A stretch of 64,000 nt of DNA from Corallium rubrum. Lineage: Eukaryota; Cnidaria; Anthozoa; Scleralcyonacea; Coralliidae. The notes under the pieces are model-generated. The model was given only the letters and a program-made list of their open reading frames with translations. It ran no database searches and was not told the origin of the DNA. Where the stretch lies: contig OZ036016.1 in the NCBI GenBank assembly GCA_964035015.1, positions 3,219,552-3,283,551 of the forward strand. Reading direction: 5' to 3'. This document shows positions 1 to 11,530 of this stretch, in pieces; position 1 is the first letter of the stretch, and every line of letters starts with the position of its first letter. Position numbers and translations under genes: made by a program.

Positions 1-117
1 ATTTTGACGTTTTCATGACGACGTCAACTGGCCAAAGTAGACCACTTGCATTTATTTCCATGTTATTGGAGTGCTTTGAAGTTGTCTTCCTGATCTACCT
101 TTTTGTTAAAATAGAAT

Positions 118-1279
118 AGATTATTATTATTATTATTTTTATTATTGTACTTTATTAAATACTCCCCAAAGGGAACGGCTAAACAGGGAGTCAATATCGG
201 AGAGTTAAATCGGAGAGTAAAGATTTCGGAGAGTTGACTTTGAGCCACGCCCACGTCACGCCCACCTTTCTCAACGACCACACCTAATTTGTTAACTCTC
301 CTGATGTTTTCTTTGGACTAACGTCAGCGAGTTAGTTTTAATTGAACTCTTTTCCTTCAAAAAGTAAAATAAGACGCGGGAGTTAACTTTGTCTTAAAAA
401 TTTCTGAGTTCCGATACTAGTAGTGATATAGTCTTACCATCGAGTTATTTGGATTCAGGTAATACAGCGAAGATTCTAAAATTTGAGGTCTTTCTTGACT
501 TTCGTGTTTTGGACAACATTCTCCCGGGCAAAATGTCAGCGTCGTTGACTATTTAATTATAAGAACGTAACTCTTGTGAGAAACGAAGAGTAATTAAGTT
601 TTTGAAGGAAAAGAGTTCAATTAAAACTAGTAACCCTCTGACGTAGTCCAAAGACAACATTGGGAGAGTTAAGAAATTAGGTGTGGTCGTTGAAAAAAGT
701 GGGCGGGCGTGGGCGTGACTCAAATTTAACTCTCCGATATTAACTCTCTGTCTAGTCAAACCCCTCCCCAAAGGGCTTTTCAGTATCTAATTACACGTTA
801 AAAACTATAATATACTAAACTAATATACAAAATTATACTATTATTATTACAATCAATCCAGTCATAAAAACTTATCAATAAAAATTTCATTAACTAGGGG
901 TATCTAAAAAATCTTTTAATAAAATACGTTTATACTCTGATTTAAAATGAATAAGATTTTCACTGTTCTTAATGCTGTCCGGAAGCTCATTCCACAGAAC
1001 CACTGCACGATACAAAAATGTTCGTTGACCAGAAGCTGATTTATAGATTGGAATATCTAATTTATTGTTATGTCTTGTGTTGGCGTTGTGTATTTCTGAT
1101 CTTGTTATGAATTTGTCACATAAGTATGATGGCGCCAATCCGTTCATGCATTTAAATGCCATTACAGCATCCCTGAACTTTAACATATAGCTTATTGGAA
1201 GCCAGCATAGCTGCTGAAGAACTGGTGTCACATGGTCATATTTTCTTGTACCTGTAACTATAGATGAGAGTTGCACTTA
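118..1279 (-). mobile_element. LINE (non-LTR retrotransposon) 3' remnant
   Basis: The coding end (890-1276, minus) resembles the C-terminal region that follows the reverse transcriptase domain in CR1/L2/jockey-like LINEs: a TGTRKYDHVTPVLQQLCWLP stretch, then FKCMNGLAPSYL, then RAVVLWNELPDSIK. The minus-strand 3' UTR runs to an (AAT)n tail at about 121-140, as is usual for such LINEs. It is truncated at its 5' side, where a TA-flanked MITE begins (1280). A separate foldback element interrupts the 3' UTR. Confidence 0.75.
186..750. mobile_element. Foldback/MITE element with arms of about 180 bp
   Basis: The left arm (186-370) and the right arm (590-750) are inverted copies. Both contain AATATCGGAGAGTTAAA, an ACGCCCAC-rich block, CCACACCTAATT, and a GAACTCTTTTCCTTCAAA block. 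There is no coding capacity. It sits inside the 3' UTR of the LINE remnant. Confidence 0.75.
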
Positions 1280-2060
1280 AAGTACCTATGAAGCGAAAAT
1301 TATTATTGTCTTAAACATAGTCAATCGAGATGTGGTCTGGAAACTCAGCTAAAGTCTTTGGTCTATCTTTTTGTTCGCCTTTATGCATTTTTGTGCACGG
1401 TGTACGGTCACTGAACACATTGTATTTTAGTATAATGAACGAATTGTCAAATAGCAACGTTTCAGTTCAATCACTCAACCGTGCTATTTAAATATTAATA
1501 AACCTAAAACAAAGGTTGTGCACGGTGTAAGGTACGGTTCAACATAAAATCACAGCTCATTATAGGAGCTTTGAAGTTTGCCGAGTTTCCAGACCATATC
1601 TCGATTGACTATGTCTTAAATGAAAGAACTCTTAAAACTACAACGTAACATCTTTTGCAGATCTTCGTTTCCGTGTTTCGTTGTTGCGATATTTCAGTTT
1701 CTTTGATATGCAAATTAAACACTTTGACATCACACGTCTATAATCAGCTATCGGAGAAAGTTCTATATCTTTGCTATTATCAGACGAAATCACTTCGAAG
1801 CCGATCCTGTGCGTCTATTTCGCATACAGCATTAGACATACAGATTTTTAATTGATTTCGTTTCATAATAGCAAAGATACTGAACCTTCTCTGATAACTC
1901 ATTATACACATGTGACGTCAAAGTGTTTAATTTGCATATCAAAAAAATTGAAATATCTCAACAACGAGGCACGGAAACGAAGGTCTGCAAAAGATGTTAC
2001 TTTGTCGTTTTGAGAGTTCTTTCATTTAAGACAATAATAATTTTCGCTTCGTAGGCACTT
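1280..2060. mobile_element. TA-flanked MITE, disrupted by a second MITE
   Basis: Inverted termini of about 110 bp begin AAGT(A/G)CCTATGAAGCG and include the 'gaactctt ... catcttttgcag' region. TA dinucleotides flank both ends (1278-1279 and 2061-2062), as in Tc1/mariner-type insertion. The left arm is split by the TTAA-flanked MITE at 1315-1615. A related single arm is seen near 4965-5020. Confidence 0.75.
1315..1615. mobile_element. TTAA-flanked MITE, copy A (301 bp)
   Basis: Its ends are inverted copies of CATAGTCAATCGAGAT followed by a GGTCTGGAAACTC block. TTAA is present on both sides (1311-1314 and 1616-1619), the target preference of piggyBac/Kolobok-type transposases. A near-identical copy lies at 40965-41435, and an older diverged relative at about 32870-33050. 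The insertion is clearly younger than the element it interrupts. Confidence 0.85.
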
Positions 2061-2309
2061 TAATAGTACAAAATACAGACTACAGTAACAAACTTGTGGC
2101 CTTCCAAAATTTTACAGTAACGGGGCTCTGACTCGCAGGGTAGGTCAGTTTCAGCTTGCTTTTGAAATTCGTTTGTCAATATTTGTTGGAAGGTGAGAAC
2201 TAGGTACGGAAGTTCGCGAAGTTCACTGTGAAGTTCGAATTTACTAAGTTTAGAATTGAATTCCTTTGGCGAAATCACGGAGTAGAACGGATAATTTGTT
2301 GTATAGTGT

Positions 2310-2790
2310 TTGAAACGCGTGTAAATATGTACAAAGCATTGATCTTACCATACTTTGACTATTGCAGCTCTGTATGGGGCAACATTGGTAAAGGTTTATC
2401 TGAGAGACTCCAAAAATTGCAAAATAGGGCTGCTAGGATAGCTATGCTCTCAAATCATGAGGTACATTCTAGTGACTTATTGGATGATCTGGGTTGGGAA
2501 AAACTAGAATATAGGAGAAGTACGCAATTAACTTGCTGTGTTGATGTTTAAAATCTACAACAACCTTTCTCCACTGTATTTGAGAAAGATATTCAGCAAT
2601 ACATCTAGTGTACATTCCTACAACCTGAGAAATTCTGAAATTAACTTACATATTCCTAGATATAAGTCAGAGAAAGGAAAATGTAGTTTTCACTACAGGG
2701 ACTCTGTCCTCTGGAATAAAATCCCTGTAGAGGTTAGAGATCAGACAAACTTAAAGGCATTTAAGGTGGTCTTCCACACAAAATTCAAAA
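2310..2790 (+). pseudogene. LINE reverse-transcriptase C-terminal remnant, frameshifted
   Basis: Frame 1 (from about 2326) reads MYKALILPYFDYCSSVWGN and then LQKLQNRAARIAM, the typical region just after the RT catalytic core of LINEs. The similarity then continues in another frame from 2538 (FKIYNNLSPLYL, then SVLWNKIPVEVRDQ). The shift near 2540 breaks the frame, so this is a dead fragment. It is on the opposite strand from, and a different sequence from, the remnant at 890-1276. Confidence 0.8.
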
Positions 2791-2846
2791 ATTTTATATT
2801 TTGTTTTGGGCTAAATTATTTTAGTACCATTAGAGAGATATCATAA

Positions 2847-3394
2847 GACTGATGCTAGTAACACTTTTCATTGACATGTCATTGCCATGGTAACCAGGTA
2901 ACGGACCCCCAACTGGGAAAAAGTGATGTATTTTGTGCAAAGGATATCTCAAGAACCAAAGTTCGTACATTCTCAGAAAAAGGCATAAAATGATCTACAG
3001 ATATACCTTTGTGTTGTGAACCTCAAACATCTTAATACAATTGTGTTCCCAACTAGAAAAAAACATTTTTCTTCAATAATGACATCATTACTTGTGACGT
3101 CAGCACAAATTTGCCAATTAACAACCACACAAAAAGTAATTGTTCAGATTTTTGAGGTTCCAAACATAAAACAACACCATATCAACTATTTGTGAAAGTT
3201 TCCACAAGTTTGGTCAAATATTTACTCAGATATCCTTTGCAGAGTAAAGTGAAAAAGCCCAAATTGCAGAATTAGAGAAAATCAAGTTCAAAAGTTGAAT
3301 TCGATAACTGGATATGTTATCACAAGACAGTTCATCTCCACATTTCTTCTGGAGCCAGGAATCAATCACAAATAGCTACCAGAACCAGTAGCAT
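2847..3394. other. Non-coding stretch, no gene seen
   Basis: AT-rich sequence with a short 'gccatggtaaccaggtaac' motif of repeat type near 2884. No open frame of interest, RNA fold or clear terminal repeats were found. Confidence 0.5.
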
Positions 3395-4170
3395 ATGTCA
3401 CCCCTTCTTTCTCCTTTGCTTTATCTCCTTTTTTCTTCTTTCTCCCATGTAGGAGGGTGCGCATACCACACCAACTATCTGCACCCTCAGGACAATGATT
3501 ATGTAATCTTCATTTCTCTGAAGAGGGGCAGTGAAATAAGCATGCATGGATTGCCTTTTTCATTCCAGCAAGATCACCTAGATTGCTTCTTATGGCAATT
3601 CCATAATAATTTTGGAGTTTATCAATCATGCTATCGGTCAGTCACCCTTTTCCACCCATCCCTTTTGTCTCTTTCTTCAGCTTTTGCAATGCGGTTCCCA
3701 GTCGCTTCTGGACATGGCCAACACATTCTTTTTTCTCTACTGTAATACCATGGTCTTGGTATACATCTCTGAGTCTCACTGTCAGGAAATCTTGATCTCC
3801 GCAGCAGCAACATTCATCGTTTCGACTGAAACTTCTTTTACTGCATTTAACAGAGCTTTACTGAGGCGAGAGTATGGAGTTGGCCTGGGAGGTGGTGGCA
3901 TGTTCATAAGCCCACAAAATCTTTTTGCTGCTGCATGGCCACAACCAATGGACCTCATTGCATAAACCAGTCTTCTATTTACTTCAAAAAATCGAGATAT
4001 TTGAGACGAAGTAGAGAACTGGTTATTCCAACCACAAGAACAACAAAGAAGCTGGGTGGGAAGCACAACCTTTTCGTTTCCCATTCATTTCCTGTAGAAT
4101 AAGACTCAAGACTGCATTCGAAGCATTCTTTACATGGCAGCATTCTAAATACGGATGATGAAATAGCCAT
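3395..4170 (-). pseudogene. Mutator-like transposase pseudogene with internal deletion
   Basis: Read on the minus strand, 4170-3782 contains CKECFECSL, then CSCGW, then FEVNRRLVYAMRSIGCGH and FCGLMNMP. This is the zinc-ribbon-like N-terminal half of the Mutator-like transposase family often seen in cnidarians and other invertebrates. The next block (about 3745-3600) reads ECVGHVQKRLGTALQKLKKE, then GGKGRLTDSMIDKLQNYYG, which belongs well downstream in that family. The block around 3560-3460 reads IRSNLGDLAGMKKAIHA, then a stop, then NHCPEGADSWC. The catalytic middle is therefore deleted, and stops and shifts are present. The family assignment comes from remembered motifs and was not tested by a search. 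Upstream minus-strand sequence to about 4480 may be a further degraded part. Confidence 0.72.
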
Positions 4171-4480
4171 ATCAACAAATCGATAACCACTTACAGTTGA
4201 TTCTTCGTTAGGTCTATTATCATCAAGTCTTGGTCGCTTAGCATTAGGAATCTTCCGGGCCAGTGGCCGAAACTAGGCTTGCTGGTGGCTGGTCATTCTG
4301 GTTGGCATCACCACTTGGAACAGTCGTATTTTTAGCCTTTTCATGCAGATTCCCATGAAATTTACGTTTCTTTGAGTAGCTAGATCGCATTTTAAACAGA
4401 TATTGATGCTAACAGCACGTGTAAGTTTAAAAGATCCGATTTGATAACAAGATGAAGACAACACTACTGAAACCAAGGCA

Positions 4481-5204
4481 AAATTGCTTTTAGGATCGTT
4501 TATAGGGGGAAGAACTTCATGTAACCTTAGTTTAAGTGTTAATGTACAAAGAAAACAAGGGAGGGGTACCAGGTGTATTTTTAGACATTACCAAAAAGGT
4601 TTTTTTATAAAGTAAGTCTGTTGCTATGGGCGTTGCTATGGAAAATATTATACTTGTCTCAGGAATTTCCTAAAAATTCCCCTTTTACATTGCGAATTTC
4701 GGTTAAATCATGTTTCGGGATGAAAAACAAATGAAAAACAAAATCACTCGTAACTTGTCTTTCATGTTTAGTTGCATGAACTGTAGCAATATGCAAAGTT
4801 TGAGGTGATTTTGTTCAATAATCTTAAAAATATTCACGATTTTCGAATATGTTAATTAGGAACAAACGAACCATAAGTTATCTCATTTGAATATCACATA
4901 AGTCTAAATATCTCAAGAACTAAGTAAAATATGAAAAAGCTGTAAATTGATATTCCCCATTATTTTGAGAGTTCTTTCAAATAAGACAAACTTAATTTTC
5001 GTTTCATATACACTTTAACATAAAAGCAGAGTTCTGCCTCTCGTAGCCGCAGTGTTTTGAATAGAGCAAAGTGAAAAGACGGTAAACTGTCGAGTTTAAA
5101 GTTGATAACGAGACTCCGCTTGAAATGTCAGTATTTCGTTATCAAAACTATTCTCGGCAATTACCACGGCCTTTTCATTTTCATTTTGCTTTGTTTCTGG
5201 GCTT
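4481..5204. other. Non-coding, relic repeats
   Basis: It contains a single arm (about 4965-5020, 'tttgagagttctttcaaataag') related to the termini of the MITE at 1280-2060. No gene was seen. Confidence 0.5.
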
Positions 5205-5908
5205 AGGAACCGTTCATTATTTATCGGGGGGGGGGGGGGGTGTGAGAAAATGGGGGGACCTGAAATTTTTGCTACTCCTTTTGGGGGGACCCTGAAATAA
5301 TTTATAAGTTCTTAAGGGGGGGCATGAAGTTTTTGTATTAACTGAACAAGGATAAGAGTCTTTGATGATCAACATTATTATACAAACAAACATTTCTTAT
5401 TGGGAAAAATCATTCAGAAAAGCCTTTTGTGGTGTTTTGTAAAATATAAAATGTAAAGTAAAAGTAAAGCATAAGGCTCAGGTATTTAGATCCTGGTTGT
5501 GTCTTCCCATTCTTGGTGTATTGTACTTGTTGGTGAATGGTAGTGGAGAATGGTTTATAATTTGAGGTTGAAGGTGTTAGGGTAATAATTATGATTGAGA
5601 TTAAGGAAAAGGTTAAGGTGACAATTGGTTTAATGTGTGGGTCGGGTGGGAATTAAGGTTGGGGGTTAAGGTTATATTTAGGGTTAAGGTTAGGTTTAGG
5701 GTTAAGGTTAGGTTTAGGGTTAATGGTTAGTTTTAAGATTAATGTCAGGATTTGAGGGGGGGGGGGCACTGAAATTATGTCAAATAAAAACAGGGGGGCT
5801 ACCAAATTTTTGAACTTTGCTTGGGGGGTATCTGAAAAAAAAAAGAAAGTTTGGCAATTTCTCACCCATCCCCCCCCCCTCCAATAAATAATGAACGCTC
5901 CCTTATAT
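5205..5908. mobile_element. MITE with G-run termini
   Basis: Inverted ends: 'cgttcattatttatcggggg' at 5211-5230, mirrored by a C-run followed by 'aataaataatgaacg' at about 5866-5897. Both arms are followed inward by a 'gtgagaaa'-type motif. The core holds the telomere-like array at 5641-5735. Confidence 0.65.
5641..5735. repeat. Interstitial telomere-like array
   Basis: The run alternates TTAGGG with TTAAGG (unit close to TTAGGGTTAAGGTTAGGT, 18 bp), degenerate at both edges. It is too short and internal to be a chromosome end. It may be a microsatellite inside the host MITE or a relic of telomere repair. Confidence 0.6.
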
Positions 5909-6095
5909 TCTGTCGTTGTTGTTTTCTTAGAATACGACGGCGTTACTGATGGTGTGTGCAGTCACAGACACATTCCCCATATTGGATAAAATGACCATTT
6001 CAATCAAGTGTAAGTAAAAAAAAAGATTATTTTAATCATGTAAGCAAAAACTCGATTACACATGAATCCGTATACAATCTCAGCACGGTGACAAT

Positions 6096-6306
6096 CGTTC
6101 GTTCGTTCGTTCGTTCGTTCGTTCGTTCGTTCGTTCGTTCGTTCGTTCGTTCGTTCGTTCGTTCGTTCGTTCGTTCGTTCGTTCGTTCGTTCGTTCGTTC
6201 GTTCGTTCGTTCGTTCGTTCGTTCGTTCGTTCGTTCGTTCGTTCGTTCGTTCGTTCGTTCGTTCGTTCGTTCGTTCGTTCGTTCGTTCGTTCGTTCGTTC
6301 GTTCGT
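6096..6306. repeat. (CGTT)n tetranucleotide array, about 52 copies
   Basis: An uninterrupted CGTT/GTTC run. Open frames on both strands (TNER or SFVR repeats) are by-products of the 4-base period and not genes. The run contains one CpG per unit, so it is unusually CpG-dense for this AT-rich region. Confidence 0.97.
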
Positions 6307-6806
6307 GCCAAATCCAATAGCAAGCGACGTCAGTTTTGACGCTAAACAGGGACCGCCATTTACCGCAAATTCGAACGTCCCCAAATATCGTTGAAGTTTC
6401 ATGAGTCTCGATCATGCGACGTTTCTGAACTTCTTAAAAACGCATGTTATTGTTAGACTCATGTGCAGGGAGAGAAGATCAAAAACGATGAATCTTATTA
6501 GTCATACATAATACCTCATTACGATACATGTTATGGTTATTTAGACATAACAGGAAATGAGAAGTTTCTGAGTCGGGGAAATCAGCGATAAACAATCGCG
6601 GACCGAGGTACAACATTAGAGAAACAAGATGCACGAGATTTGAGTTTCCTCGTGACTATATGGTCAGTTTTAATAAGCAAGAAACTGGTTTGTTTGTTTT
6701 TTTGTTGTTGTTTTTTTTATTGATTTGCTCATATAAAGATTTAATAATTGATTCTTTAAGTTACATTAGGGCTTAGAGGCTTTTTACTTAAGACCCCTAG
6801 TTGTGA

Positions 6807-6808
<2 letters not shown>
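6307..6808. other. Non-coding stretch
   Basis: Nothing recognisable apart from short A/T homopolymers. Confidence 0.5.

Positions 6809-6859
<51 letters not shown>
6809..6859. repeat. (TA)n microsatellite
   Basis: About 25 uninterrupted AT units. Confidence 0.97.
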
Positions 6860-6861
<2 letters not shown>

Positions 6862-7034
6862 ATGTTACATTGTTACATGTTTCGTAACTGGTCCCGGTTT
6901 GGTCTTTAATGTACATCAGCCTACCACTCCGAATCGCAGCTCGCAGCTGCGAGCACTCGCAAGCTTGTTGCGAGTGTTTTAACGCTCGTGGCAGATAGTT
7001 GGATATTTTTTACTCGCGACAAGTACTTGTCAAC

Positions 7035-7290
7035 ATTTCAAACTCATTAGTAATTCATGAGGAAAACTGCACAAAGGAAATCATTACCGTGTCGATGGTT
7101 AATTTGCATGGATATTGAAGGAAGAAATTACATAAATTAATCGAACTTTCACTTCGATTTTCTCTTGAAATACCGATTTGTCAGAGATGCTGTATCAAAC
7201 ACTGGTGGTGGTTGTGGTGGTACCTCGAAGTTTGTTTAAAAAATGGTGGTTGTGGTAGTACCTCGAAGTTTGTACAAAAAACTCGGCTAT
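7035..7290. repeat. Dispersed repeat fragment
   Basis: It includes 'ctcattagtaattcatgagg' and, further on, 'gagatgctgtatcaaacact'. Both motifs recur in the window, near 18850, 20790, 23755, 24555, 34630 (first) and 25200, 31795 (second). It also holds a short duplication of 'ggtggt(t)gtggt.gtacctcgaagttt' (7205-7275). It lies just upstream of the GAREM-like gene. Confidence 0.6.
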
Positions 7291-7569
7291 CGCCGGAATA
7301 CAGTTGAAACTTGAAACAACTTGTGTTGGAAAGTGCGAGTTGCTTCATGCGAGGACTGGAAAAGGATAAGAAAATATTTAAAGTAATATTTGTTCACCAT
7401 CGTATTTCCCTCCACGACGTTTTCTTCTGGCGTCCCTGGAATGTTGATTGAGAAAGGTTAATTATATGTTTTGAGACGGATCAGGTTACAGGGCGAGGGG
7501 GAAATACTCTGTCAACATCTGTAGCGGCAGTGACAACAGTTCGAGAAAGTTTGGGTTTTTATTTCGACC

Positions 7570-10500
7570 ATGAGCTATCTCACCGAAGTAAAGCAGGTGG
7601 AGTTAAACAAACTAGAATGGAGTTCGACGTCGTTTCAAGTCAGCGAGTTCCTCAAGAAATTCTCCCTGCCTCAAATCGTCAAAGTGATCGAAGGATTCTA
7701 CGGCGACGACGAAGAATCGAGTCTCGGCGCTGATCAAGTTCTCACCTTACATGTTTTGAAGTCTTCGGATAAGATCGTGGGGCGCGACTACCGAGGCAAG
7801 GAGGTGAATATTCCCTTAAACTGTCCTAACAAGGTCGAAATTCGTCCGTCAAACCTGAAGGATGTCTACGAAAGCGTCGATGAACTCTGCTCTGTGTTTC
7901 CTCGTTACGTTCGCATCTCGCAAGGGTACTACAGCGCCTCGAAAGACGAAGAGATCTTGAACGTCGGAGACAAGCTTCGTCTCAAAGGCATCGATAAGAG
8001 CAAGAAAGGCCAAGAACGGTTGTTCTGTGTGAATCAGAACGGACAGACGATCGAACTGCCCCGGGACTGTATCGCCGGTTTTCAACCTTTAGCCGATGGG
8101 AAGGAGTACTACTTAGCCGAGGTCGCCTCGCAGTTCCGACTGCCGGTCTATGTCCAGTTCATCGATCCCCCGACCGTGGGGAAACAAAGCCGGTCGGCGG
8201 ACGAGGTCGTGTTTAATTCCACCCTCGGCAGTATATACCTGGAGAACACTTACACGGAGAATGTCGTCCTTGCCTCGACCATCAGTGGCGCTGGGCGCCG
8301 CAACGTGGTGGCCTTTCCCCGGGATATGGATATCCGTATAGCCGTGTGTGAAGGCATGTTGTGTAATAGTACTGACTATGCGCAGATCTGTCGAAGCCTC
8401 AACAACGGTATGGATTTGGCCAGTCTCCAAATGATCGATACCTACAGCGCCTTCAAACCTCGCAATTCAGTCAAGGCGTACTCGTATAGGGAACTAGTGA
8501 CCTACGCTTCCACGACTGGCATAAAAGAAAGCCTTCGCTCACAGGAAGAGCTCTCAGTGGAAACTGAAGGAGAACCGGAAGTCTACGAGAGTCGTGATCT
8601 GGACCAACCAACGAATGAAAACGAGGCCGCGCACGAAGGACTGGAGATGAGTGAAATGACAGAGGTCAAGAACGGTGAAAGAAATGGCGGGAACGATGAC
8701 GCGTTTCGTAGCACGGCTCCACCAAAGCCTTCGAGAAACCAAGGTAGTCCTGCTGTACGAAGAAATGGGAATAGCCCCATAGTCCAAAGGAAGGAGGAAG
8801 GTATGAATAACATTTGTTATGTACTCTCTGACCAAAATTAGATAGATATATAGATAGATAATTTATTAAGTTAATAGCGTTGCAGCTAGAAGCTGAATTG
8901 TGTATAAACTTTACACAAAAAATGGAAGTTGTTAAAGATCACACAATTTTAAATCCTAAAACGTAATATATACTTGGTATGCTACAATAATGACTTATAA
9001 AATATGTGTATATTAATCTATTAAGCGTTTTTGACCCGAACTCAAAAGTTTGAAAAGTGACCAAAATCGGTCAAAAAGTAAAGGCTAACCCCTTTACTTT
9101 TTTCTCTCCAGATTTTTTTTAAAAATCAAAAGAAATATTTTAGCCAAAATACAGCCTTCTTCTTTTCACAGAAAGTCTAAAACGACTTTATTTAACCGTT
9201 TTTGACCCTAACTCAAAAGTTTCAAAAAAGACCAAAATCGGTCAAAAAGTAAAGGCTAACCCCTTTACTTTTTTTTCCGGATTTTTTTTTTTAAATCAAA
9301 AATATTTTTTTTAGCCAAGATACAGCCTTCTCCTTTTCACAGAAGGTCTAAAACGACTTCATTTAAAGTCTTTTTACTTGAACTACTATATATAAAACTA
9401 TTCCTCAGTCTGTCAGTGTCGAGAATTTCCTCACTGCGTAAAGAGGAATCTCTCTCGCGCTGATCCACACAATTCAGGGACTGTATCTTTCTTTCGTTTT
9501 CTTTTATTTACTGTAATCACATTCATTTACAGTCTAATTCGATCTATCTTTACAACGTTTTTGCTCTCGCTTATGTACCCTACCTTCGGAAATACATGCC
9601 TTTCTCTATGAACGTCATGATCAACCACAACTGAGTTCATTTCCTATTTACTACAATTGTTTTTCTCTATTTATCTAACTGTACCAGCAATTGCCTGGCA
9701 ATAACAAAAGTTGCGGTTGCTGAAACGGACTTTAACGACGTTGTGACAATATTATGGTAATTAACTATCTAACAAATATTATAATCTTATGAGGTTATAT
9801 CCTTTTCCCTCGCGTCATCGGAACTTAACTAACGTAGCGTAAATCTTGTGGTTTACACCCTAAACTTAGTAAACAATTCCATACACTTCCTCAACAGTCA
9901 GTCTTACGGCACGCAGCGACGTTAAATTTGCGTCTGTTTCTTAATTTAATGGTAGATTTGTTGAGCTCAGGCAATAGATGATATAGTTTATGGCTGGTAT
10001 TGCTGCATATTTCTTCAAAAAGCTTGGTTGTCAAGGTTTCCCTTCGATCACATAGGGGTCACAAACTTCCAGCGCTTCAGCGTAGTTAGCAGATGGGAAA
10101 ATTATTCATAATGCACGCTTTTGTATTCTCTCTACATTTCTGTTCTTGCAAGTTTTTTTCAACTTTACCGTAATGTGAGCAATAATAATTTCAAAAGAAA
10201 TATTTACATATTAGATTATTCATAAAAACTGACCTAATAATTTCATGTTATACACTTTTGTTAAGATTTACAACCTTTCAAATCAGATGAGCCCAATTCT
10301 GAGGAAGCCGCGACCGCTGTCAATAATACCGCATCTTCGCAAGGTGACGAAGTTGAGCCGCCAAATCCCGAAGACAGCGACGAAAACACGACGACTCGAT
10401 CCGAAGCAAAGGTCTTCGTAACTACCGTCAGTATTGCCCAGCCTTCGGTGAAGAAAGCCCCGGATGTATCCGGGTGTTCGGTGAAGCAGGTCGCTGACAT

Positions 10501-10672
10501 CCTAAGGGAACTTGGTATGGCGAAGTATGTTGTGAAATTTGAGAGTGAAATGATTGATGGGGAAATGCTGACGTGCCTCAATGATGATATCTTAATGGCG
10601 GATTTCGGCATGAATAAGTTACATTGCATGAAGCTGAGAAAATATTTAGAAGGATGGAGGCCCAAAGTTTAA
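7570..10672 (+). CDS. GAREM-like adaptor: CABIT domain plus C-terminal SAM domain
   Basis: Two coding exons, 7570-8800 and 10266-10672, joined across a GT-AG intron in phase 1 (donor AAG|GTATGA, acceptor TTAAG|AT), give 545 aa. Residues about 10-310 match the CABIT-type region of GRB2-associated regulators of MAPK (GAREM), for example FLKKFSLPQIVKVIEG and LRLKGIDKSKKGQERLF. Residues 330-470 are low-complexity and acidic, with a proline-rich APPKPSRN site that could bind SH3 domains. Residues about 480-541 form a SAM domain (VKQVADILRELGMAKYVVKF). Family members link growth-factor receptors and GRB2 to ERK signalling in the cytoplasm. That role is inferred here. The protein is shorter than vertebrate GAREM1, mainly in the linker. 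The start codon is the first in frame after the upstream non-coding sequence. Intron retention would end the protein at a stop 8839-8841. Whether 5' untranslated exons exist is unknown. Confidence 0.88.
9022..9378. repeat. Tandem duplication, unit about 178 bp, in the GAREM-like intron
   Basis: Two adjacent copies share 'gtttttgacc', 'accaaaatcggtcaaaaagt', 'aaggctaacccctttac' and 'cacagaa(a/g)gtctaaaacg'. Copies differ at a few sites. The rest of the 1.46-kb intron (8801-10265) has no other feature I can name. Confidence 0.85.
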
Positions 10673-10848
10673 TTTGCTGGAGGTCGAAGAATAATAATTA
10701 CCGTAGCGGTATGAGTGATGGAATCAAGTAAATGTTATACACAGTGAACGGGAAGAATGACTTTAATAAGTTGATATAAATTGTCACAGTTACATTAACT
10801 AGTTGTTTTCATAAATTTTGAACTTGTAACAAAGTTGCAAATCTGATG

Positions 10849-11060
10849 GTGATGTTGATTAGTGGTGGTGTGGTGATGGTATGATATGATGGTGACGATG
10901 ATGGTGAAATTGGTGATGGTGATAATGATGTTGGTGGTGGTGATAGTGGTGATTGGTGGTGTGGTGATGGTACGTTATGATGGTGACGATGATGGTGAAA
11001 TTGGCGATGGTGATAATGATGGTGGTGATGGTAGTGGTGGTGGTGATATAAATTGTCACA
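10849..11060. repeat. Degenerate GGT/GAT repeat block
   Basis: 'gatggtgacgatgatggtga' occurs twice (near 10889 and 10979) in a long imperfect trinucleotide array just 3' of the GAREM-like stop codon. The short coding frames in it are low-complexity artefacts. Confidence 0.85.
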
Positions 11061-11261
11061 GTTACATTACTTAGTTGTTTTTTTCTATTTTGTTTATTTT
11101 TTACATTAACTAGTAACAAATTTATATTCGCGTTGTTTTGTCACTATCCCACTTTTATTTCACCCGTCGAAGGCTACAGAGTGGTAGCCGAAAGCTCGTA
11201 ATAAAATCATTTGGTCAGAGAACGTTCCTTTTATTTCATTAAGTAACAAAGTTACATTTCG

Positions 11262-11352
11262 TATCCACGTGATGGTGAAAGTGGTGGTGGTGGTAATCGT
11301 GATGGTGATATTATGATATGGTGATGCTGATTGATGGTGAAAGTGGTGATGG

Positions 11353-11400
<48 letters not shown>

Positions 11401-11530
11401 GGATGATGATGAGGATGATGATGAGGAGGAGGAGGAGGAGGCGGGGAGGAGGAGGAGGAGGAGGAGGAGGAGGGGAGGAGGAGGAGGAGGAGGAGGAGGA
11501 GGATGATGATGATGATGATGATGATGATTT
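11262..11530. repeat. (GAT)n(GAG)n compound microsatellite
   Basis: Long GAT array followed by GAG/GGA and again GAT. Poly-Asp, poly-Glu, poly-Ser and poly-His frames all arise from the same repeats and are not genes. Confidence 0.95.

Noticed and set aside
3395-3965. Plus-strand open frames of 116 and 117 codons
   Set aside because: They are the antisense of the Mutator-like transposase relic.
6004-6415. Long open frames of TNER or SFVR repeats on both strands
   Set aside because: They come from the (CGTT)n array, which has no stop in any frame.
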